NCBI GenBank assembly: GCA_018969295.1
Contig: JAGWYN010000099.1
Span: forward strand, 1-6,237
DNA length: 6,237 nt
Origin: Chloroflexota bacterium
GTDB taxonomy: Bacteria; Chloroflexota; Anaerolineae; Caldilineales; Caldilineaceae
Direction of reading: 5' to 3'
Shown: positions 1-4,251 of the stretch, piece after piece
Layout of the letters: each line of letters starts with the position of its first letter
Position numbering within the stretch: the first letter of the stretch is position 1
The notes under the pieces: model-generated
What the model saw: only the letters and a program-made list of their open reading frames with translations
Databases searched by the model: none
Told to the model about the DNA's origin: nothing
Translations under genes and position numbers: made by a program

Positions 1-102
1 TGCGCAAAATGGGCAAAAGTGGCGCTTGAATTACGTGTCGAGCGGTCTTCAAAGTGCGATGTGACAGGCCGAAATTAGACAATAAATTTTATGTTAACTT
101 TT

Positions 103-125
103 CTGACAACTCTTGCTTGCACCCC
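103..125 (+). repeat. 23-bp direct repeat, left copy
   Basis: The 23 bases starting CTGACAACTCTTGCTTGC and ending ACCCC recur exactly at 899-921 in the same orientation. The two copies bracket the palindromic repeat array and the transposase remnant. Direct orientation argues against them being the terminal inverted repeats of one insertion sequence; they could be a small repeat family or the product of a recombination. Confidence 0.9.
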
Positions 126-154
126 TCAGGACTGTTCGACAAACTGCTAGTAAT

Positions 155-375
155 GGCCGACCGCAAGGGTCGCCCCTACAGGCGGGTGCCCAGGATGAGA
201 CCCATGACCGATCGTATGGGCGACCCTGTAGGGGCACCCCTTGCGGGTGCCCCCGATGACACTGCGGGTAAGGGCACGGGCGACCGCACGGGCGACCGCA
301 AGGGTCGCCCCTACAGGCGGGTGCCCAGGATGAGACCATGACCGACCGCACGGGCGACCCTGTAGGGGCATCCTG
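155..375. repeat. Array of dispersed palindromic repeats
   Basis: A 44-bp sequence is repeated exactly at 159-202 and 294-337 (core CGCAAGGGTCGCCCCTACA). Between and after them lie related units in reverse orientation (about 218-253 and 350-375). Single units fold: GGGGCACCC (231-239) pairs perfectly with 245-253 around a CTTGC loop, and GGCGACC (291-297) pairs with 303-309 around GCAAG. From memory this family of short GC-rich repeats is widespread between genes in Chloroflexota; I cannot search to confirm. Alternating orientation with internal hairpins suggests a REP/MITE-like element rather than a CRISPR, since there are only two exact copies and the interval between them is itself repeat-like. 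Confidence 0.85.
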
Positions 376-420
376 AATTTTAAGGTTTTGGACGCAAAAT
401 CCGGTTGACAAATTCTGAAA

Positions 421-898
421 GTGCTTAATTTCCAACCAATGGGGTTAGGCGCCTTAATTGCGTTGCTGGGGAGTGAGTTTGTCTTTGAAGAGGCCGCCCA
501 CATGTTGGAGAAATTGACGTTGGTCCATGTCAGCCCCAATACATGTCGGAAAGAGACGGAAATGCTGGGGCAGTTGGTGGCAGCAGACGAGCAAACCACG
601 TTAGCTGCGGCCTGGTGGGCGGCCGACGCCCCACAACTGCCTGCCGTCACCGAGCCGATTGTCGGTGATTGCTATGTGAGCATGGATGGGGTCATGGTCC
701 ATATTGACGGCCAAGGTTGGAAGAACCAGGGGCTGGGCGCTATCTATACTGCCAAGGCGGCTCCGAGTAGCAAACGCCCGGAGACGCTGGAAGTGCGCAC
801 CCAACAGCCTTCGTTTTATGCCGATTTTGGTGACCTCCAGACCTTTGGCCGTCCTACGCCCAGCACCACGTCGCATCTACGTCCGCAAGGCGGCCTGG
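421..898 (+). pseudogene. ISKra4-family transposase remnant
   Basis: The frame opening at GTG 421 resembles the middle of ISKra4-type DDE transposases. It has a helical part (residues 15-65, FEEAAHMLEKL to AADEQTT), then CYVSMDGVMVHIDGQGWK at about 84-101, whose MDG carries the first catalytic Asp (D89), then a region ending FYADFGDLQTFGR at 132-144. Full transposases of this family have an N-terminal part of roughly 100 residues before this and a longer C-terminal part with the remaining catalytic acids; both are missing. After FGR (nt 852) homology leaves this frame: another + frame reads YAQHHVASTSARRPG, which fits the expected continuation and suggests a frameshift before the remnant ends at the 23-bp repeat at 899. 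It cannot be active. Family assignment is from motif memory. Confidence 0.75.
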
Positions 899-921
899 CT
901 GACAACTCTTGCTTGCACCCC
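899..921 (+). repeat. 23-bp direct repeat, right copy
   Basis: Exact second copy of the 23-bp sequence at 103-125, placed where similarity to the transposase stops. The flanks differ on both sides, so identity is limited to these bases. It marks the right limit of the insertion remnant. Confidence 0.9.
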
Positions 922-1050
922 AGGGGGGCCGATCAACGCCTGATCAACGCGCTCACCGCTATCCTTGGGGCAGGACAGCTCACAAAGACCCGATTGTCTC
1001 AAAGAGCCCTGTTGCACAACGGCAAGTGCGCGAGAGAAACGAGAAACACC

Positions 1051-1545
1051 ATGCATCCGGCCCAACGACAACACAACGAGCCCTCACAGCAACCCACCGG
1101 CCAGCCCCCTGTGCAGGCTTCTTCTGCGCCGCCGATCTACCGGCTGGCTGCCGTGATCCCCAGCCACCCGCCGGCGAGTATGCGGCTGGTCGACTGCAGC
1201 CAGTTCACCTTGTCTCCCTGCAGCGGCCAGACCATCCACCAATCTATCCAACTTGCTGTCAACTCCGCCCCTGCGCCGCTGACAGCAGCCGTTTTGCGTG
1301 CCCACAGCAGCGATTTTGTCGAGCTGCATGTTTTCAACAACACCGCAACCTCGCTGCAGCTTGCGCTGCTGGAGGATACCAGCCGACCACAGCCCCTCCC
1401 TGGCCACAGCCCGTTGAAGCCTGGAGAGACCGCAGTCTACCGGTGGCAGACGGCACAACCGGGGGTCTACCCACTCTTCGACCTGGCCGGATTGGGGACG
1501 TCGGGCCAGAGGGAACTGCTGGCGGTTCTGGTCGTCGCCCCCTGA
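1051..1545 (+). CDS. Cupredoxin-like protein, multicopper-oxidase fragment
   Basis: The frame that starts in the transposase remnant runs without a stop to 1545, but a separate gene plausibly begins at ATG 1051 (164 aa); the purine-rich GAGAAACGAGAAACACC before it is only a weak ribosome site. Residues 1-28 are Gln/Pro-rich and disordered-looking, with no signal peptide. Residues 29-36 (IYRLAAVI), 82-98 (LRAHSSDFVELHVFNN), 121-131 (PLKPGETAVYR) and 136-164 (QPGVYPLFDLAG to LLAVLVVAP) follow the order of strands in the first cupredoxin domain of multicopper oxidases. The copper ligands are absent: the usual HxH after the NN turn is replaced by LQLALLED, and the HxH after GxY by LFD. It also ends where an oxidase would continue for several hundred residues. 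It is therefore either a truncated oxidase or a stand-alone non-catalytic cupredoxin fold. The family call is tentative. Confidence 0.5.
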   Translation: MHPAQRQHNEPSQQPTGQPPVQASSAPPIYRLAAVIPSHPPASMRLVDCSQFTLSPCSGQTIHQSIQLAVNSAPAPLTAAVLRAHSSDFVELHVFNNTATSLQLALLEDTSRPQPLPGHSPLKPGETAVYRWQTAQPGVYPLFDLAGLGTSGQRELLAVLVVAP

Positions 1546-1718
1546 TGTCTTGTCGGGCGTCTGTCGTATCTCGAATCAGAACCCCGGCCGTGAGGGAAGG
1601 GCGCAGACACCTGCGGCGTCCGTTTGGAAATTACACCTTGCCTGAACTGTTTGCCAGCCCGCCTTGCACTGCTCCTGGTGTCATGAGGGATCCTTTGTGG
1701 TAGTTGCCCAATAGCATT

Positions 1719-2519
1719 TCAACGGAAGAGAGCCAACACTTCCCCTGCCTTGTTTCGGTTTTTTCCATCTCGACTGATAAAGCGTTGAACCTGCAGGCCC
1801 ACAATCTCGGCCCCAGCGTATATCTCCCGAACAAACGGCGTATCATGGTTCGAGACTAGCACGGGGATACCCCGTGTGGCCAACTTGCGAATCTCATCTG
1901 CCAGATTCTGCTGCGCTTGAGAGTCAAACCCACCCGCACGATAGCTTGTGAAATTGGCCGTCTCAGAAAGCGGCACATAGGGTGGGTCACAATACACAAC
2001 ATCCCCTGCCTCTGCCTGTCTCATACTCTCAATAAAGTCGGCTTGCTGGAAAGTGGCGTGGCTGGCCCTGGCCACAAAAAACAACAGTTCCTTATCAGGG
2101 AAGTAGGGGTATTTGTACCGACCAAAGGGTACATTGAATCCGCCCATTGCGTTATACCGACACAGGCCGTTGTAGCAGTGCCTATTTAAATAGAGGAAGA
2201 GCGCAGACCGCAGCCGCTTATCCTCTGTGTCGTTGAACAATGCTCGTCGACCATAGTACACATCCGGGTTGTTGTGGTCGGGCCCAAAGAACTGCCGACA
2301 ATACGCCACAAAGGGTTCACCCTCCTCTTGCAGAGTGGTATACAGATGAATCAGATCACCATTGGCATCTGACAGCATATATTGTGGATAGTCTGTGTTG
2401 AGAAAGACTGCCCCAGAACCCACAAACGGCTCGATCAAGCGTTTGCCCATCGGCAAAATCTCACGGACCTGTTTTACTATCTGAAACTTATTTCCTGCCC
2501 ATTTCAAAAATGGCTTCAT
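1719..2519 (-). CDS. dam: Dam-type DNA adenine methyltransferase
   Basis: This encodes a D12-class N6-adenine DNA methyltransferase that transfers methyl from SAM to adenine, most likely in GATC, judged by its close overall resemblance to gammaproteobacterial Dam. From ATG 2519 the protein has 266 aa (E. coli Dam: 278). Visible motifs: KWAGNK at 6-11 and FVGSGAVFLN at 32-41 (SAM binding), LNRHCYNGLCRYN at 111-123 and FNVPFGRY at 128-135 (DNA-binding region), DPPY at 178-181 (catalytic motif IV) with TANFTSY after it, and SNHD at 223-226. All key residues are present, so it is probably functional. The start at 2519 is preferred: GAGAAG lies six bases upstream and MKPFLKWAGNK matches the family N-terminus. 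In-frame ATGs at 2543 and 2582 would add 8 or 21 residues. No restriction enzyme gene is visible beside it. It is more AT-rich than the flanking genes and sits among remnants, which suggests transfer, perhaps by phage. Confidence 0.93.
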   Translation of the reverse strand: MKPFLKWAGNKFQIVKQVREILPMGKRLIEPFVGSGAVFLNTDYPQYMLSDANGDLIHLYTTLQEEGEPFVAYCRQFFGPDHNNPDVYYGRRALFNDTEDKRLRSALFLYLNRHCYNGLCRYNAMGGFNVPFGRYKYPYFPDKELLFFVARASHATFQQADFIESMRQAEAGDVVYCDPPYVPLSETANFTSYRAGGFDSQAQQNLADEIRKLATRGIPVLVSNHDTPFVREIYAGAEIVGLQVQRFISRDGKNRNKAGEVLALFR

Positions 2520-2581
2520 CGATATCTTCTCGATTCTACGCATCGACAGGGTTCGCCTTTGGTTTGAGTCGCTTCTCATCA

Positions 2582-2677
2582 TTACTTTTTGGATTTCTCA
2601 ACCAAGCTGAAGTTCATCACATCAGCATCAGTAGTTATCTGACTTTCGTGTCCAATTGTTATTGACACGTTCCGGGA
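2582..2677 (-). pseudogene. 3' remnant of a gene once coupled to dam
   Basis: On the minus strand a frame reading SITIGHESQITTDADVMNF and ending in a short Lys-rich tail stops at 2582-2584. Its TAA overlaps the most upstream ATG of the dam frame as TAATG, the arrangement usual for co-translated genes. Farther upstream the same frame is only low-complexity Ser/Cys/Arg sequence antisense to recognisable methyltransferase coding, so only the last ~30 codons look real. I do not recognise the family. A restriction endonuclease or phage gene that originally preceded dam would fit, but nothing in the residues proves it. The upstream limit is approximate. Confidence 0.3.
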
Positions 2678-2915
2678 ATTTTCCGCGCCCGCTGCCGATG
2701 TCGAGCAGGCTGGCCGGCTGCACGGTATGCAAGACTCCGAGCGCCCACCGGATGCGGAGCAGCAGCCGCACGCGCTTGAAGTAGTGCAACGGCAGGGCAG
2801 GCGCGTCAGGAGTCGTTGACGGATCAGCGTGGATTGATGTGACGGGTGCTGACGTGCCTGACCTTCGCTTGGGGAATTCCAACAATTCACAACTACTGGG
2901 AGATTTCCACCACAT
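2628..2915 (-). pseudogene. Class I SAM methyltransferase, N-terminal fragment
   Basis: This 95-codon frame contains LPLHYFKRVRLLLRIRWALG at about 42-61 and ASLLDIGSGRG at about 68-78. The latter is the glycine-rich SAM-binding loop (motif I) of class I methyltransferases, after the amphipathic helix that normally precedes it. A working enzyme continues for at least another 100 residues; here the frame turns into unrelated, AT-rich sequence right after GRGKF (near 2680) and stops at 2628. The frame begins inside the protease gene (ATG 2915), and the first ~35 residues do not look like a methyltransferase N-terminus, so the true start is unclear; TTG codons at 2885 and 2882 are possible. I read it as a gene truncated when the dam segment was inserted or by a deletion. 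Confidence 0.5.
2647..2669. repeat. Hairpin at the methyltransferase break
   Basis: CGTGT (2647-2651), one bulged C, and CAAT (2653-2656) pair with ATTG (2661-2664) and ACACG (2665-2669) around a TGTT loop, giving nine base pairs with one bulge. There is no T-run after it in either direction, so it is a poor intrinsic terminator. Its place within about 15 bases of the point where methyltransferase similarity stops suggests an element end or recombination site, but this is inference. Confidence 0.5.
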
Positions 2916-3282
2916 TGGCGAGCCCGTTCAGCGTGACGATGAACAGGTTCAGAACATTCCGCCCAAGAATCACGCCTTCATTCTGTGGGTCGGCCACCAC
3001 CAGTGCCCTGGGTATCCGAAAGACGCCGATCTGTAGTTCGACCTCATATAAGTCGACGCGAAAGGTGGGCCCACGCATTGGACGCATGTTCACTGTATCG
3101 ACGCGGCGAGCCTGGATTTGTTTCAGGCGTCGCAGTGGCGCTATCGTCCCATCAGCTCCTGAATCGACCAGCACGCCCTGGACAGTGGTCGCTCTGTCTG
3201 TAACAGGGTTCTTGAGGGTTACCTCAACAACCGGCAGCGAAGGTCCGTTGTACTCAGTATCGTAGTCGAAGCTAACGATCAT
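2893..3282 (-). CDS. Retropepsin-like aspartic protease
   Basis: A 129-residue protein with the fold pattern of single-domain retropepsin-type aspartic proteases, which act as dimers with each chain giving one catalytic Asp. The active-site motif is VLVDSGADGTIAP at 38-50 (Asp40 catalytic); the second hydrophobic-Gly motif is GVILGRNVLN at 103-112. An N-terminal strand (VVEVTL, 18-23) and the segment FRVDLYEVELQIG (74-86) fit the hairpins of the fold. The length is normal for stand-alone bacterial members. No signal peptide or membrane segment is seen, so it is probably cytoplasmic. The ATG at 3282 overlaps the stop of the upstream gene as ATGA, so the two are translated together. The natural substrate of such bacterial proteins is not established. 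Confidence 0.85.
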   Translation of the reverse strand: MIVSFDYDTEYNGPSLPVVEVTLKNPVTDRATTVQGVLVDSGADGTIAPLRRLKQIQARRVDTVNMRPMRGPTFRVDLYEVELQIGVFRIPRALVVADPQNEGVILGRNVLNLFIVTLNGLANVVEISQ

Positions 3283-3695
3283 TGTCCGGCATCCTGAATG
3301 TACCGCGGCGACCGTAATTGAATCACTCGCTCCGGCTGCGCTTCAACCTGCCGAACGAGTACGAACGTGTCAGGGTACCGGCTGTAAATACGGTGGCTCA
3401 GGGCCAGGCCATCGGCGTCGTGATCGACCAGACGACCGTTGTGAATCGCGACGTGCTGGCCAGGGTACTTTCGCCACAGATCTGAGTGCAGGCGATGATA
3501 GGCCGCAATTTCCTGGTCAACAGCTTCATCGGCCTCTGACCAATCGGTGACACCCTCTTCCTCGCCTTCAATGGGGAGTTCTTCCTCCAAAAACCGCGCA
3601 ACTGTTTCCCCTATATCCTGACGTCGCAGCCTCGCCAAACGTACGACGCGATCATATGCGCTCTCACTGAGCGTCACCTTCAGTTCCACCGCCAT
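3279..3695 (-). CDS. RHH-like and DUF5678-like small protein
   Basis: A 138-residue cytoplasmic protein in two parts. Residues 1-40 (MAVELKVTLS, then a helix ending ETVARFLEEEL) look like a ribbon-helix-helix segment as in antitoxin-type DNA-binding proteins. Residues 41-60 are an acidic linker. Residues 66-132 resemble DUF5678: YPGQHVAIHNGRLVDHDAD at 77-95, a helix with HRIYSRYP, then a strand FVLVRQV and a terminal RSPR. It is the first gene of an operon with the retropepsin-like protease (ATGA overlap). A good Shine-Dalgarno (GGAGG, seven bases before ATG 3695) and a promoter candidate fix the start. The function is unknown; the arrangement would fit an antitoxin-like or adaptor partner of the protease, but that is only a guess from layout. 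The DUF5678 match is from memory. Confidence 0.75.
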   Translation of the reverse strand: MAVELKVTLSESAYDRVVRLARLRRQDIGETVARFLEEELPIEGEEEGVTDWSEADEAVDQEIAAYHRLHSDLWRKYPGQHVAIHNGRLVDHDADGLALSHRIYSRYPDTFVLVRQVEAQPERVIQLRSPRYIQDAGQ

Positions 3696-3702
3696 CGCAC
3701 TC

Positions 3703-3707
3703 CCTCC
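3703..3707 (-). promoter_or_regulatory. Shine-Dalgarno of the RHH/DUF5678 gene
   Basis: On the minus strand GAAGGAGGGAGTGCG precedes ATG 3695; GGAGG lies seven bases from the start. It is the strongest ribosome site in the window and supports this start over internal ones. The downstream protease relies on the ATGA overlap instead. Confidence 0.8.
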
Positions 3708-3745
3708 TTCACCTACCGCCCAGTTCGCGGCAAACCTGTAACGTG

Positions 3746-3774
3746 ATCATAGCACAGAATCGGCGCCTGGTCAT
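3746..3774 (-). promoter_or_regulatory. Candidate sigma-70 type promoter
   Basis: On the minus strand ATGACC (3774-3769; four of six matches to TTGACA) is 17 bases from TATGAT (3751-3746; five of six matches to TATAAT). TG one base before the -10 makes it an extended -10 element. It lies about 50 bases upstream of the ATG at 3695 and would drive the DUF5678-protease operon. This is a motif match only. Confidence 0.5.
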
Positions 3775-3779
3775 TTTGA

Positions 3780-4148
3780 GAAGGTTAGGAAAGGTTTGGC
3801 CACTCCATTCGCACGCAAGCCTGGCCGCGAGACATGGCACACAACGACGCCCCGGCAATGAGCCAGGGCGTCCAAGGCAACGGAACTTCCCGCTTGGGCA
3901 CTCAGGGTGTACACAGGCGCATCCGAACGTATTCGGTCAGCTCGTCGCGCTGGAGGAGCAGATTCGCATCGCGGCCGGTGACCACGCCATGCCGACGTGC
4001 CCGGTGCAACCGCTGGCCGCCTCGATGTGCTCCCGACGTGGGGGCGAATAGTGTTGTGGTTGCGGGCATGTGACGCAGAGAAAGCCTGGGCGCTGTGGTG
4101 AGGAACAGGGGTGGAGCGTCGCATTGACGGAATGGCACAACGATTACC
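3780..4148. other. Gene-free stretch
   Basis: The open frames here are short, overlap on both strands and have Arg/Pro/Ala-rich compositions typical of chance frames in GC-rich DNA. None shows a recognisable motif or a good ribosome site. Short pieces such as FGQLVALEEQIRIAAGDHAM (+ frame, about 3928-3987) look a little protein-like and may be the relic of a decayed gene. The only clear structure is the hairpin at 3846-3872. Confidence 0.5.
3846..3872. repeat. GC-rich hairpin
   Basis: GACGCCC (3846-3852) pairs with GGGCGTC (3866-3872), and inside it GGC (3854-3856) pairs with GCC (3862-3864) around an AATGA loop, with one C/A mismatch between the two stems. No T-run follows in either direction, so termination is not supported. 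It may be a structured relic in a decayed region. Confidence 0.5.
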
Positions 4149-4174
4149 AAAAAATTTTGACCGGCTTCGCCGGT
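4149..4174 (-). terminator. Intrinsic terminator after the EAD-TIR-FGE gene
   Basis: Read on the minus strand, ACCGGC-GAA-GCCGGT (4174-4160) forms a perfect 6-bp GC stem with a three-base loop. It is followed by CAAAA and then six T (4154-4149). It lies about 80 bases beyond the stop at 4252 and is the expected transcript end of that gene. The five bases between stem and T-run make it slightly atypical; the AAAA could pair with the T-run to lengthen the structure. Confidence 0.7.
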
Positions 4175-4175
4175 G

Positions 4176-4213
4176 AAGCGGGGGGGGCTGGCCGCCCCCC
4201 AAGCCCCCCGCTT
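4176..4213. repeat. Long G/C hairpin between gene end and terminator
   Basis: AAGCGGGGGG (4176-4185) pairs over ten bases with CCCCCCGCTT (4204-4213). The loop contains a further run of six C (4195-4200) that can pair with the G-run instead, giving two alternative folds. It lies directly upstream of the terminator in the minus-strand transcript and about 40 bases after the stop codon. It may help termination, or act as a DNA structure beside the putative variable region. Confidence 0.65.
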
Positions 4214-4214
4214 T

Positions 4215-4249
4215 CCAGAAGCTCAGAAGTCCAGAAACCAGAAGTCCAG
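4215..4249. repeat. Short degenerate tandem repeat after the stop
   Basis: CAGAAGTCCAG occurs at 4224-4234 and 4239-4249 on the + strand, with a degenerate third copy (CCAGAAGCTCAG) at 4215-4226. AACCAGAAGTC within this stretch (4236-4246) is identical to 4289-4299 inside the coding sequence, where it covers the Asp-Phe-Trp-Phe codons. The repeat begins three bases after the end of the gene. Confidence 0.7.
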
Positions 4250-4251
4250 GA

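Larger units (their letters stand above)
1..420. other. Non-coding left end with repeats
   Basis: I find no convincing gene here. Positions 1-150 are AT-richer and carry no recognisable protein; the open frames over 150-375 come from the GC-rich repeats and are low-complexity in every frame (Arg/Gly/Pro-rich). The stretch holds one copy of a 23-bp repeat at 103-125 and the palindromic repeat array at about 155-375. The in-frame TGA at 406-408 closes the frame upstream of the transposase remnant, so that remnant does not extend further left in the same frame. Confidence 0.6.

Noticed and set aside
159..337. Two exact 44-bp repeats as a possible CRISPR array
   Set aside because: Only two exact copies; the ~90 bp between them contains further repeat units, there are no unique spacers of regular length, and no cas genes are present.
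909..1703. Long + strand frame overlapping the cupredoxin-like gene
   Set aside because: Its composition is Arg/Pro/Ala-rich with no domain pattern, and it is out of frame with the motif-bearing sequence; it is a shadow of GC-rich coding DNA.
1546..1718. Second half of the broken methyltransferase on the far side of dam
   Set aside because: None of the frames on either strand contains a plausible continuation of a class I methyltransferase.
3846..3872. GC-rich hairpin as a terminator
   Set aside because: No run of T follows the stem in either direction.
3780..4148. Template repeat or reverse transcriptase of a DGR in the gap beside the variable gene
   Set aside because: No stretch resembles 4252-4375 with adenine-rich codons, and no frame has the YxDD-type motif of a reverse transcriptase.
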